Positions 23,109 through 34,798 of a stretch of 64,000 nt of DNA are shown here, piece after piece. Both the position numbers and the translations under genes were made by a program. Every line of letters begins with the position of its first letter. The stretch's first letter is position 1. The notes beneath the pieces were generated by a model. That model made no database searches. It saw only the letters and a list, made by a program, of their open reading frames with translations, and had not been told where the DNA came from. Origin of the DNA: Polychytrium aggregatum (taxonomy: Eukaryota; Chytridiomycota; Chytridiomycetes; Polychytriales). The DNA is taken from the NCBI RefSeq assembly GCF_025602895.1, contig NW_026516231.1, positions 248,001 to 312,000 on the forward strand. The letters are read 5' to 3'.

Positions 23109-23918
23109 ATGGATCCCGCCTTTCAGTCTGATGTCGAGGCCGACCTCAACTCCTCCTTCAAGGCTGCGGCCCTGGCCCTGACCACGCTCTACAAAGACTC
23201 GCTCAAGCACAGCAAAAACTCTTACAACCAGGGCTACTCGCAGTGTCTCCGGGACATTATGACGTTTGCATCGCAGCAAAGCCACCGCCTTCCAAACACC
23301 AACACCCACGTCATCAACGTCGCCGATCTCGTGGCCTTCATGACGGCTAGGGACAGCGAGCTGCAGAGCTTGCATCAGGGCTCTCCTTCGCAGCGCCGCT
23401 CGCACCCCGCCCCTCACGTCTCTGGTAACTCGGCCGACACCCTTCCGCCCTCCAGCCTTAGCGCCCCCGTGCCGCCATCCCAGCCGGCGGCCCAGTCAAT
23501 GCCGACCCCCAGCCCGCCGAAACCGTCGCCCGTGGAGCACCACCCTAATACTTTTTGCCCGCCGTCAACTTCGTTCACCTTCACCAGCACTGTAACGGCC
23601 GTCGATCCCTCCATCCCAGGCATCCCACTTATCCCAATGACCCAGGCCATCTTCCATCCGCCGACACCACCCGTGGGCTCGACCGAATCCAGCACACAAT
23701 CTGTTCTGGGCCACAACCAGATGATGGAGCATGCCATGGACGATGGCCATTCGGACACAGGATATCCGCACCATGGTGAACTCAAACGGCGCTGGAACCC
23801 AGAGTTTACTGCCTTTGGCCGCTCGCTGGGCCTGGATGAGCAAGCATACAAGACACTCATTGGAGATCCGTCACCCAAGCGTCAAAAATGGCGACGGGAC
23901 GACCGCATGTCAGACTGA
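23109..23918 (+). CDS. HAPSTR1/C16orf72-like protein
   Basis: A single-exon gene of 269 residues; the ATG at 23109 follows a pyrimidine-rich leader (gcccgccatgg is a good start context). Residues 12-85 contain FKAAALALTTLYKDSLKHSK, then NQGYSQCLRDIMTFA and INVADLVAFM. This matches the core of the HAPSTR1 (C16orf72) family, whose human member reads FQNAATAVTNLYKES...GYQRR..., then a helix ending EDLISFL. HAPSTR1 works with the ubiquitin ligase HUWE1 in stress responses in animals. Whether that holds in fungi is unknown to me. The middle is Pro/Ser-rich and disordered; the end is basic (PSPKRQKWRRDDR), a possible nuclear signal. The match is from remembered motif pattern. Confidence 0.62.
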   Translation: MDPAFQSDVEADLNSSFKAAALALTTLYKDSLKHSKNSYNQGYSQCLRDIMTFASQQSHRLPNTNTHVINVADLVAFMTARDSELQSLHQGSPSQRRSHPAPHVSGNSADTLPPSSLSAPVPPSQPAAQSMPTPSPPKPSPVEHHPNTFCPPSTSFTFTSTVTAVDPSIPGIPLIPMTQAIFHPPTPPVGSTESSTQSVLGHNQMMEHAMDDGHSDTGYPHHGELKRRWNPEFTAFGRSLGLDEQAYKTLIGDPSPKRQKWRRDDRMSD

Positions 23919-25484
23919 ATCCGCTTCGGCGCCCGGAAACACCCAGGACGCATGCGTGGATCTCATCCCGCACGCATGCTCCGATTCGTTTGGGGGATGA
24001 GCGCATCAACGAAACCTGTGTCTGCATGAGCGTTTCCGTATGCTAAGCACGGCAAAGCACTTCACGTCGATTCGCGGCGTTGGATCGATCAACTCAACGG
24101 CCGAAGATGGTGCCGCTGCCTTCCAATCTTGGTCGTTTGGACGAACCAGCTGCTCAAGACACACGGACAAGCGACGGACCTATGCCCGATAGATGGGCCA
24201 TTTTGTCGCTCTCGTTTCGGAGACGACTCGGATCTTTTGCGCATCAAGTTGGTCGTCTCGCTGCGTTGGCCACTGTCGCTTGGCTCGCCTGGGGTCTGCT
24301 GCCACCTAGCTGCATACACTCTGGGACACTACGGCCCGCACAGTCATCACTGTCGCCACAACTTGTCATGGTTGCTCTCCCAACACATCGTCGCTCAACG
24401 CCAGTGGTTTCGTTCTCTCATTCGATCTGCCGGGTCTGCCCAGATCTCGTCTGCCCTCCGTCTTGCTGGACCTAATGCCGCCTTGGCTTGACCCCCCCCC
24501 CTGCACCTCCCGTTTCTATCATGCCTGTCTGTCCAGCAAGTATGTTCAGCCACTCTATCCCTCGTTTGCACCATAAGCCTTTTTCTGTTTGCATAGTGCA
24601 TATCTGCACTGGTCGATATTTACAATATAGACTCATGGCAATGCTGCGGCTCCCGAGCTGTCCTGGCCGTCCTGGCCGCCCTGATCTCCATCGACGCATC
24701 CTCGGCAATTGTTTCGGGCAAAGGCCGAGTGATTGGGGCTCCAACATCGAAGGCAACAAGCGGTGCCGTCGAATCCAATAACGCATTTTGCTCGCCTGCG
24801 TTTCGCTGACCCGCATTGCTTGCTCGCTGCATCATCCGTCCACATCCACATTCATCAACAGAGCTCTGCTCGCCTCCTCGCCATCCAGGCTCGCACCCCC
24901 CCCCGCATCCGCTGGATTCCGCCGCGTCAGCGCCGGCTCACCCGATCTCCTGGTGCTGGCTCAGCCGTCGGAGCCCTCGTTGTTGGCTCTTTCCCGCATC
25001 TCGCCGAGTCGGTCCTTTATCGTCCTGCAGCGTCGCTGCTTACTGCATATCCACCGCAGGTTCCGCTCGCCAGATCTGAACCAGGCGTGCAGTTTTCTTT
25101 TATTCGGTCTGTCGCATCTGACCCTGCAAGCAATCGTTTGCTGGACCCGCTTTGCCATGGCAATCCGTCGGCTTTGTCGGCCCAGGCGTCCCCTGGCGCT
25201 CTCCTGGCCTCTCCAGGACAATGCGCTGGCTGGGCTAACTCGCTTGCCTCTCGTCCCCCATATCAATAGACAGCGGTGCAGTTCCAAGTCTCGGCCGCAT
25301 CCGCATTGCCCTCGACCACACAGGCCATCCCGTTTCTCCAGCCAGTCCGGCCGCGCTTGCCAGAGTCGCAAGTTGCTCCCATCGCTTGTTCGGCCCCTCG
25401 TCTCATCAATCGATTCCTGTCCTTGATCCTCTGATCCTTAAACCCTGCTCTTGCATCTAATCCGCTGCGGCTCCCATCCACCCC
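23919..25484. other. Long intergenic region upstream of the RasGEF gene
   Basis: About 1.57 kb with no supported exon on either strand. It contains C runs at 24491 and 24897, and a strongly pyrimidine-biased plus strand from about 24800 to 25480, as in other leaders in this window. This is consistent with a long promoter/5' UTR for the gene starting at 25485. Confidence 0.45.
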
Positions 25485-28400
25485 ATGTCTTATGTCACAA
25501 AGCGATGTCCTCGCTGCCGAGGCAATGGCCGAATCCATCCCGTCGATACTACTTTTGAGTGTACGTTTTTGCCGACGTGTCCGCACTGCGTCAAATGCAA
25601 CAACTGCATCAACGGCCGGATCGTCGGTGGAGGTGACAGCGATTCACCGACTCGGCCCGTCTCTGTCCGGTCGCCCTCGAGACCCGTAAGCAACTTCATC
25701 CCGACCGATTCGCCTGGCCAGGCCCCAATTGCAAGCAGCAATCCGGGCGTGGCTGCCACCAGCCCTGGTCCTGCTGCCGTGCCGGCCGAATCATCCGCAA
25801 ACCCTTTGATATCGGCCCCTCCGAGCTTAAGCCTGCTGCCAGAGGCGCCCGTTCTGCTCCCGAAAGCACCATCCAAGGACAAAACCCCGGTCGAGATCGA
25901 TTTCCGGTCGGCCCTGGCTCGTAAACGCAGGGACCGTGAAAAGTCGGGCCAGTCGCAAGCAGACGACCCCAGGGCATTTCCTCACGACGAGCCGAGCCAG
26001 CTTTCGGCCTCTCCCGCACCTGCGTCGACCGATACCTCGGCCGCAGAGGCCAGCTCGTCCCGGGCCGGGTCTGTCTCTGTGTCTGAATCTCCTGGCTCGT
26101 CCTCAGCGATCCCAAGCCATGTGCGGGTCGCGATGCCACGATCGTCCTCTCGCCGGAGTATCGACGAAGGGCTATCGACCCTCAACCAGGAGCAGGAACG
26201 GCTGAATCGGTTTGTAGCTGAAGAACTGGCGACCCCGGTTCAGGCCAAATTGGCTGCCTCGCCCGGTCCCCAATGCGCCTTGCCTCCGACCGAAGCGCCT
26301 GCTGAGACTCCAACCCCGACCACAACTCGTGCGCCTGCAAGTGGCTCCGAGCCCTCGGGCCAGACGGAGCTCGTATCAGTCAAGCACGACGATGCCGAGC
26401 CCTCCAAGAGTCCCTCACAGATCGAAGCAGAGGCAGACGCTATCAAATCGCAGGCCAGCACAACCGCTCCGGCGCCTTCCATCCGATGCTCGCCAGATAT
26501 GATTGCGACTGTTGAAACTGCTGATACCGCTGATACCGTCGCTATTGCCAGTGTACCAACCGCTCCGGATCAATTCATTGCCATTGCAGCGCCAGTGGTT
26601 TCGCCCAACGCTATCGCACTCGCAGACATCATGCCCCCATTCGAAATCACACCAATCGAAGTCGCTGTCACAGTTGATGTTGTGATGGCCAGCCCTCGTC
26701 ACTCAAACGCATCCAGCACCCTTGCTGCCTTGATTCCACCCTCACTGCTAGCTCGCCGACAGAGCAGCATCAAGGACCGCATCGGCGACTTGGTCATGTC
26801 GGGGCTATCGCCATCAAACATCTCACCGCCCGGTGCCCAGTCAAACACCCACTACCGCTCGATCGAGGCGCTGCATGACACAGCCCTGACCTCGAAGCAC
26901 AAGTCTGTCTTTGAGGAAGTGCCGGGAGATCCACAGCTGGCCAACAAGCAGGCTGCTGAGGTGCCGGGCGCGCAGCACGATCCGAGTATCGAGAGATCAA
27001 GTGTGCATCAAGACAAACCAAGCCCCGAGAGGCCCAGCATCCACCCCGACAAGCCCATCTCGGGCCTCAAAAAGCACTTGAGTCTATCCCACATGGCCGC
27101 CTTTTCGCACGAGCCTACAGCAACGGGTGTCTCTCCCCCTGGCTCTGCAGCCTCTGCAGTCTCTGCATCGATGCGGCGCCGGAGCGGCGAGCTGTCCTCG
27201 ACCCCAGTTTCGCCAGAGGTCGGCACCGGTACCGGTACTGTCGGCGTCAAAAAGTCCACCAAAGACTTTTTAGGGTTCGGTACGCGGCACGCCAAACGGC
27301 CGGACGAATCCATGCGGCTCCGGACTGGCATGAGCACCTCTCATGGTGACATATCCAAGTTGGTGGCGTCGACGACAAGCACCATCCCGCTGTCACCCAC
27401 CCGCAGCATCTCGACGAATGCAGGAACCCCGTCAATACCTGGCCCCCAGATTACGACGATCCCCTTGGCAACGGGCGACTCGTCTACTGCCATCGGCCTG
27501 CGCAAAGGCCGAAAGGGGCAGTATTCGACCCAGAGCATCAACTCACTCAACTCGGGCGCGGCATCGGGAGCGGCCTCGACTGCGAGCATGGCAAGTGGCC
27601 AGTCCAACGGTAGCATCAATGGTGATGCACCGGCAGGTACGTTGAGTCCAGACGCCACCGTGGACCTATCCACGGACCTAGTCTCAGAGGAGCAAATGCG
27701 GCAGCCCTGATTCTGTGGTTGATTGTGTAGTCGATTCTGCGGTTGATTGTGTGGTTGATTGTGTGGTCAATTCCAGCCCATGATAGATTCACACACTTTA
27801 ATTTGTCCATAGTGCCGATCAAAAAGGCTTTCAAGAACTTCCGCGAGTGGCACTCGAGCTTGGTTCTTGGTAAGTGGACAATCCAGCATGTCAAATTGAC
27901 TCGCTCGGCTATTGTCTAACAGCCAGTTGCCCACCACTCTGTTCCACAGACTCTGCACATCGACCAGAGCAGGTTTGTGTTGCCCGTGGCTCGTGCGTCT
28001 ATCTGGATCTGCTTTGAACTATCGGGGGAGCTCGTCTGGGCTGGAGTGCATCTGTAGCATGGCTGAGTGGCAACCCCCCCCCTTGAATCAATGCGATTGA
28101 CTGACCATCCACCTTTCGGAATCTTGCCCTTAGGAAGAATACACCTTTCCTGTTAATATTATGCTCAAGACGCTGTTTGGAACAAAGACATCGCACGGTA
28201 GGTCCCAGTGGCTCAACCTCAGTACTCAAGTTTGGTCGAAAGCTCCGATTCCGCCCCGCCTTCTCGGAAAAGCAATTAAACGCATCATTAATCCGTAGAT
28301 CCAGCCGATCGCATGTCCTGGGCAGCCCGATGCGTCCACACTTCTCGCCAGGCCGGACTCTGGGGCCAGCAGCAACAGGACGCCATATCACCTGGCACGG

Positions 28401-30852
28401 GGCTATCCGAGCTTGGTATGTTGGCGTGACGGTATATCGACGCTGCTTCCCAATAGTCAGAACTGTATGATTTTCAAGGCTGACGTGCCTTTGGTCGTGA
28501 TCATGATCAGATGCCAATCCGGAGGCCGAGATCCGCTATCGTGTGCTCGATATCTTCCAGGGTAAGCAGATGAATTGAGTGCGCTAGTTAGCATCGATCA
28601 TAGGCGCTGTGTAATTCTGTTGGTAGAGTTCCGAATGGAGGCAACTTTGCTCAAAGCGAAACTACTGCGCTCGTGTCTGGTTCGGTATCAAATATGCAGA
28701 CGGCAAGCTCGACAAGATCAAATACGAAGAGATGGATGGGCTGCTCTATGTCAGCAGCGGCACGGCATATGCCTTGTTGGATGCGCTGATCTTTCCTCTG
28801 TCGCAAGGTACGCCGTGAATCGGTGGACATTTCCCATATCGCGAGCCATCAAACTGTTATGTCGTTGACTCGCTGCCAGTGTTCCGATCGCTGACTCATG
28901 GCGCTTTGACGACTAATCCGTGGCTCACTCGCTGGCCCACTTGTCACTGGTGACGCATTTGTCACGCTTGTTGCATCGCTCCACGCTTGTTGCATCGCTC
29001 CACGCTTGCATCCAGATATGGGATATTCTGAGGTCTTTTTGGCCTCGTATCGCTTCTTCATGTCTCCTCGGACGCTACTCAACTCGCTTGTCGAATGGTA
29101 CAACGTTGACCTCGACGAGGACGCAAGCTCGTCGCAGCACCAGTTCCTGAAAAAAAATCGCCGTCAAATCCAGGGACGAGTCGCCAAGATCCTGCTTCAC
29201 TGGATCAAGAAGTTCTGGCACGATTTCACCACCTCCAAGATCCTTCTGAGGGAGCTGACGATCCTTGTCGACCAGATCTCGCAGACATCCTTTGGAGATG
29301 GACAGAAGATCACACAGGCGATTCGCGAGCAGGTGCGTGCCCATACTGACCGTGACACACACATACTGGTTGGCGCATGCTATGAAGCACATAGCGAGCA
29401 GGTTTTATGCAGGCCTGTGTGCGATAGTCGGGCTCGCTGCGACCGATGAGGCTTCATATTTACTGATTACGTATCGATTACATGCACTGCTGTGCCCGCG
29501 GGCGCCGATCTCCACAGAGATTGGCTTGGTTCACGGCGCAGTATATCGCCCCCTTTCCGATGAAGCCCAGCGGCCCATCCAGCGGGAACATGCCCCTGAT
29601 CAGCGATTCCCAGAGCGCGCGGCAGTACATTGCCAACCTGGAGCCTGAAGACCTGGCCCTGAACCTCACTACCATCGAGCGCTTCTACTTTGGCCAAGTG
29701 ACGCCGTCAGCCTATCTCCACGTACTTCACCGACCTGTTCCGCAAGCTGGCGCGGGATTGGATCCATCGCTCCGGGTCCTGGTGGATTATATCACCTGGT
29801 TCAGCTCCGTCTCGACGCTTGTGTCCAACTATGTGGGTCTCGAAGATGGGTCCAAGAAACGCGGCAAGGCCATCAAAAAGTTTATCAAAACAGCAAAGGT
29901 GTGTTCTGTGATAAGGGCCACTTCCTTGGGCAATCGATCTGGTCTGTACTCGTCGCTCACCTAGTAGTCCGAACCGCGTATATAATGTCAGGAATGCAAG
30001 AAACTCCAAAACTACAACACGATCTTTGCCATCATCCATGGCCTCAAGCGCCCGTGGATCGTAAAGCTCTCGGGTGCATGGGAGTCGCTGTCGACCAAGC
30101 ATCTGGATACCTTCCGGGACCTGGACTCGCTTATGGATCCAACGCGTGGATTCCACAACTACTGGCTGGAGCTTGGAAGCGCCAAGGTCCCTCTTGTGCC
30201 GTGCTTTGGTAGGTCTCTGGCGAGTTACACTGTCCACCAGACTGGCTCATTGGTCAACGGTGTCGTACTGGCTGCTGGCTATGCGCTGGCCTTCGAGCGA
30301 CCATGCGCAAAAGTCCGCGCGTACGTACACTGGCAGCAATCATGTGTTGTTCCCAAAATGCCCATTGCCCCCCCCCTCAATACCAGACCTGCACGAGCTG
30401 ACAGATACTGCATTCAATACCTGTTTCAAGCGCTGCATATGCACGAGCTGATCGATGCGTTCGAGGAGCACTTGACCTACGAAGAACCCCAGTCGCCTGC
30501 CGCCCCAGTAACACCGTCATCACTCGGAACCCCGGCCTCATCGATCGCGCCGGACTCGCTGACGGACGACCGCGATTTGATTCGCATCCTGAACTTTAAC
30601 AAGTTCTATGTCATGTACGAGATCATCACGGACCTCGAAATTTATCGCAACACAGCCTATCCGAAATTGACGGACTCGGATGTTGCCGGACTGGTGCTGG
30701 CATGTGTGCGCGAGCTGTCTGCGGCGGAGGTGTTTGGACCGGCTGGAGAAGACCCGACGCTGTCGGCCAGCCACAAATCAGCGCTTAAATCAGGCAGCAT
30801 CAATCTGAAGGAAAAGAAGCGGGAATCGGCGACTACAGCATTTCCAAAATGA
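25485..30852 (+). CDS. Ras guanine-nucleotide exchange factor (REM + CDC25-type RasGEF)
   Basis: Activates Ras-type GTPases by releasing GDP. Exons that close in phase: 25485-27636, 27813-27869, 27950-27972, 28134-28197 and 28511-28561. A segment ending at 28809 follows, then REM (about 29017-29331; YSEVFLASYRFFMSPRTLLN) and RasGEF exons (about 29518-29899, 29993-30210, ~30390-30852). Diagnostic RasGEF text includes IERFYFGQVTPSAYL, KAIKKFIKTAK, LQNYNTIFAIIHGL and SLMDPTRGFHNYW. The N-terminus has a compact CxxC array (CPRCRGNG..., CPHCVKCNNC), a possible zinc site, followed by ~650 disordered Ser/Pro-rich residues and a KKAFKNFREWHSSL segment. Two junctions do not close cleanly: near 28561/28630, and after DLHELTD near 30410, where the good frame resumes at HMHELIDAFEEH. 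These may be unseen small introns or sequence errors. The end FNKFYVMYEIITDLEIY is typical. Confidence 0.82.
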
Positions 30853-31200
30853 AATGGGACACCCCGTTTTTGACCAGGACAGTGTTTTTTTCTGGAATAT
30901 GAATACACACCCACTCATCGCATTCATGGCCAAGCACAGCACCATCTTGATATCGAGAAACCACACTTTGTCCGGAGCTGTGCAAGCTGCCATACGCTGT
31001 GGGATCGAGACATTAATGCCTCAAGGAACATGATCTCGGTATGTCAGTCGATCACCGCCCATGGAGATCGACCGGGTGTATTCAAGACTGTGCTCCCGAA
31101 ACCAACCAAAACCACTCGATTGCCAACCAAGACGGGAAACAATCTCACGGCCTGCCCGCTGGGGCCTACAGTCAGTCAGCGGGTTTCAGACATCTGAAGC
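30853..31200 (+). mobile_element. Decayed Fanzor/TnpB-like C-terminal fragment (copy a)
   Basis: The frame around 30948-31020 reads RSCASCHTLWDRDINASRNM. CxxC followed by W-x-RDxNASxN is the hallmark of the zinc ribbon and last catalytic Asp region of TnpB/Fanzor nucleases. It continues into GVFKTVLPKPTK at 31080-31115, shared with the copy at 52.4 kb. Upstream only fragments in mixed frames are left (WDTPFL, LDIEKP), so it is a dead remnant. It abuts the RasGEF stop (30850-30852). Orientation plus. Confidence 0.55.
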
Positions 31201-31961
31201 CAGGAAGTGACTGTCCCGTTTCTTTCTGGACCGACTGTACCAAGTCATGATGGACAACGCCGACCAGCTCTGCAGCCGGAGTTGGACGTCCTGCCCTCCC
31301 CCTGTCGAGCCTGTCTCAATACAAAGAGCACTTTTAGCACGAGCAAAAAACATCCGCCTGAAGCGTTGCGGCAATGCTGCCATCGCCATTCGGGACAATG
31401 CGCCGTGTGGGAACCGCTCGCTTTCGTCTTGAGCGAGATTGGGCTTTGTTGTGTCTTGGTCACGTGGATGCTCTTCGCAGGAAGCGATTTTCTTGCTGGG
31501 CGATGTCCATCCACTGCAATCTGCCCTCTGTCGAGTGCAACGACGCCATGTCCATCAGGTAGGCTCCGCAAGCTCTTTTGTTCATGCATTGGTGGACAGA
31601 AATGCTTCTCCGATAAGGCCACTGGCACTGACGATGGCAACGCTGGCGCTGCGGATCATCCAGAGACTTCATCGATCACCGGAAAAAGTCGGGCCTATCA
31701 TGGTGGGTAGATCCGAGCGGATATGCTCATTTGATGCTGCAAGAGGGTGGGGCTGCATCGGTCAACATGAGCTCAGTCTGACCAGGTGCTGCTCATGTCG
31801 CCGAGGGATTGTTGGACTTGGAAGGGCGCTCGTATCGGCCGGTGCTGACCCGGATCGAGCCCGCTGCGGATTATCGAACTGATTCGATTGGAAATCTGAT
31901 TTTGCGCCCTCTCTGCTCTCCCACCCATCGTCTGCTATGGACGCTCGATCCAAATCGGCAG
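31201..31961 (+). other. Unresolved upstream part of the Lys/Arg-rich gene
   Basis: Between the mobile fragment and the first supported exon (31962) there are short open stretches but no start or splice chain that closes. One frame near 31270-31420 has Cys-rich text (LPSPCRACLN, QCCHRHSGQCAVWEPLAF) that could be an exon of the gene at 31962 or of a lost gene. The segment at 31200-31235 (gactgtcccgtttctttctg) recurs in reverse at about 63715-63735. Confidence 0.35.
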
Positions 31962-32755
31962 GGACGACTTCAATGCCATCCGAGCCAAGAAGGATGACAG
32001 CGACTTCAATGAAGACCAGATGATAAAGGTGAGTGTTTGGCCGGCGAGGTGATACTGGGCCGCTGGCCTGAATCGTTGGATATCACGATAGATCTCTCTC
32101 GTGACACTATCGAGCGGTTTGAACGGCCCTGTTGTTGCCGGACTGTCGTACTGAGGCTCCTGCCGATCCATAGTATCGAAAGAAACTGGACCAGGAACGG
32201 CAGGCCAAGCTGGACTCGCGGGCCAAGGAGAAGAAAGAAAAGTCCAAGAAGAGCAAGAAGAAGAAGGACAAGGACAGGGACCAGAAGAAGAAAAAATCCA
32301 GTAGCAGCAGCAGCACCAAGAAGCGAAAGAAGCACGACAGTAGCGACGACTCGAGCGACGACTCGAGCGATGACGAGCGCCGCGAGCGACGGCATGGCAG
32401 CTCGGATTCGGACGATGAGCCCCGCAGACGAAAGCAGCGAGAGGCCGCTGACGACTCGGACGAGCACCAGAGACGCAGAGATGCTGTCGAGTCTGCTGAT
32501 CGCCGCGATCGTCGAGAGCACAACGACGAGCAGAGCCACAGGAGCCCCAGGGACGACGGTGCTGGCACTGAAGCAGGGCGGTCTCGACACAGTCATGATG
32601 AGCACCGCCGTCACGACGACCACGACCGTCGTCAACATCACGGGCACGACGGACAACATGGCGATCGCCATGACAAAAGCGAACCGTCCAGGCGCGATGA
32701 CCCGATAGACAAGAGCCACTCGAGCCGAAAGAACTCCCCGAACGATCGTCAATAG
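31962..32755 (+). CDS. Lys/Arg/Ser/Asp-rich nuclear-type protein (5' end not found)
   Basis: Two exons in phase: 31962-32028 (GRDDFNAIRAKKDDSDFNED, then QMIK and a GTGAGT donor) and 32174-32755 (phase 0, ends TAG). The second exon lacks Met and is easy to miss. It begins YRKKLDQERQAKLDSRAKEK, then runs into Lys blocks, Ser/Asp repeats (SSDDSSDDSSDDE) and a long Arg/His/Asp region rich in RRD and HRRHDD. Such composition is typical of SR-like or FAM133-like nuclear proteins that accompany pre-mRNA splicing, but no family motif is firm. The start and any upstream exons were not identified, so this is a partial model. Confidence 0.55.
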
Positions 32756-33481
32756 CAAGCGCGGTCGTATATCTCCAGCCGAGCGACCCCATCTCTGGCG
32801 CAGCTGGCGCTCCGGATACGAATGAAGCTGTTGCCAGTCTGCACACTGGTCCGCTGCTGGCACAGCAGTTTGGTGATGTTCTGCACCTTGGCCTACCAAG
32901 TCTGTGCCAACGGTGCCGACGGACATGGCGCTGCCGATTCAAAGCGTGAAGCATCTTCGTGTCGCTGCAGCGACGACAGACCCACAGCCTGGGGCAAGGC
33001 CGGATCAGAGTGCACTATCACGCTACTCTCGGTCCCTGAGAACCCGCACCGTTGTCGCTGGGGTTCGTGCACACTTTCTGGGGCGGGTCAGGCCTCCTCA
33101 ATATATTGATAATCCATCAGTGGGCATTATCGAATAGCGGCTTCATGGACTCGTCATCGCATGTGCCAGCTGGCGCAAGGCATCGTCTATGTCGCCATAA
33201 GCATCGCTCCGAGGCGCCGCAGTCCGAGTGCTGATCGCTGTGGCTGTTCACACAAGCACAAGCGGCGGGAGCATGTTTCCAGAAACCCAATGCTCTGCAA
33301 ACTTCTCAGGATGGTAGAGATGACACTCGAGGGTACCCAGAGAGCCAGAGACATGGTGACGATGTACCAAGGAGGATTTGTATTGCAACATCCGACCATC
33401 ACGCAGACAAATGCTCCTTGATTGCAACTCGCAGATTGTAATGGTGTCGGGGATGCAAGTGGCAGGTTCGCACCGGATGCA
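32756..33481. other. Convergent intergenic region
   Basis: About 725 bp between the stop of the Lys/Arg-rich gene (+, 32755) and the stop of PRE3 (-, 33482). No exon recognised; it should contain both terminators. Confidence 0.45.
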
Positions 33482-34798
33482 TTAGCCCTCCCAGAAGGTG
33501 GGCAGCTGGTTTCCAGGGACAAAAATGCGCTCGACCCCTCCCTCGGTTATTACCGCCAAGCGAATACAGCCACCGGACGAGCCATCTCTTGACATTGCCA
33601 GCGCGATCGCTAGTGCCGTCGGTTGAGCCCAGAAACAAGCAGAGACGTCATCGGCGATGCATCCGTCGACAATGACGAGGAGTGGGTGTCAGAATCAGAT
33701 TGTGCTCGCACAGCGGGTATACAGGAGCTCTGCTTCTGGAATGCGGCTCAAGCCGAGTCCACAGACCATGCGCTCGACACACCAAAGTGCACCGGAAACA
33801 GAGGTGCACTGTCTGGCTTATCAAAGCAACTTCGATCTCGCATATGGGCTTACCGCTCTTGGTGAACTCGATGGCCTCTTCCCGGGTGAAGCCGTCTCGG
33901 TAGTGGGCATCGCAGTAGCCATAGATGTAGGTCGAGCCCGATCCACCAATCGCAAAGGGGCCCTTGTGCAGCGAGCCGCCCAGCGGAATCGAGTAGACGC
34001 TTGGCCCGTCATGCTTGTCCCAGCCGCCGACGATGATTCCAGCAGAAAGACTGTCCTTGTTTTGATAGACAATGTCCTTGAATAGTCTGGCGGCCGTCTC
34101 GACACGAGGGGCCTCGCCGTGCTGGACACTGGGTCAATCAAGTCCGAGAGGGGTCGATGAGCTGGGCTGGCTGGCCATTTTTGCACCCACCACCGTTCAG
34201 CCTGTGACTCGGCTGATCCTGGCGACCAGCCCAGCGAGCATAAATATCCGAGCGACGTACGTGTAAATTTGAAGGTAGTAGTGGATGATGTCGGCGATGG
34301 CTTGGGTGTCGGCTGCACTTCCACTGCGGCAACAGAAGATGCGATCGTGGATTGGTGTCAACTTGTCGGTGACTCTGTTTGCTACAAGGCCATGGAATGG
34401 GGGATACGGGTGAGTCGGAGCTCTCGGCTGCAGCGACGATCGGATCTGCACAGCCCTCGCCCAACGATTCGAAGCCAACGGCTCGGCGCAAGCAGAAAGG
34501 ACCAGCTCGGTCGATGCCGGTGCGGTGCCTACCGATATAGGAGCCCATCGTGGTTCTCGAGTCAGCGCCAACAATGACACCGTCTTTGTACTGGACCGCC
34601 ATGATGGTGGTCTTGAATAATCGGCACAGGACAGGTTAGGTCAGCGCGAGCTCGGCGATATCTTTGGGCTGGCGGATCAACAGCCAGGCGATGTGCGCCT
34701 GCAAAATGAGCGACTGCTTTGGTTCACGATGCTGAGGAACACGGGGCGCGGGACACACTTACTCCCAGGTTCATCTCTCCGGGCTTCAAACGCTCCAT
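33482..34798 (-). CDS. PRE3: 20S proteasome subunit beta-1 (caspase-like active site)
   Basis: Five exons close exactly: 34798-34763, 34611-34533, 34381-34261, 34128-33854 and 33609-33482, giving 212 residues. The propeptide is only 12 residues ([12 protein letters not shown]) and is cut at Gly-Thr to expose the catalytic Thr ([11 protein letters not shown]). Mature Thr1, Asp17 (GADSR) and Lys33 (RVTDK) are all present, so the subunit should be active. Other family signatures are [28 protein letters not shown] and [14 protein letters not shown]. In the proteasome this subunit cleaves after acidic residues and sits in the inner beta ring. Length and intron phases are normal. The first coding exon is too short to appear as an open frame, and its GTAAGT donor confirms it. 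Confidence 0.97.

Noticed and set aside
24080-24500. Open plus-strand frames upstream of the RasGEF gene
   Set aside because: Pyrimidine-rich composition keeps frames open; no start context, motif or splice chain.
31935-32954. Long minus-strand frames with hydrophobic runs
   Set aside because: They are antisense to the Lys/Arg/Ser/Asp-rich exon; complementing its Lys and Asp codons produces Leu/Phe/Val runs that imitate membrane segments.
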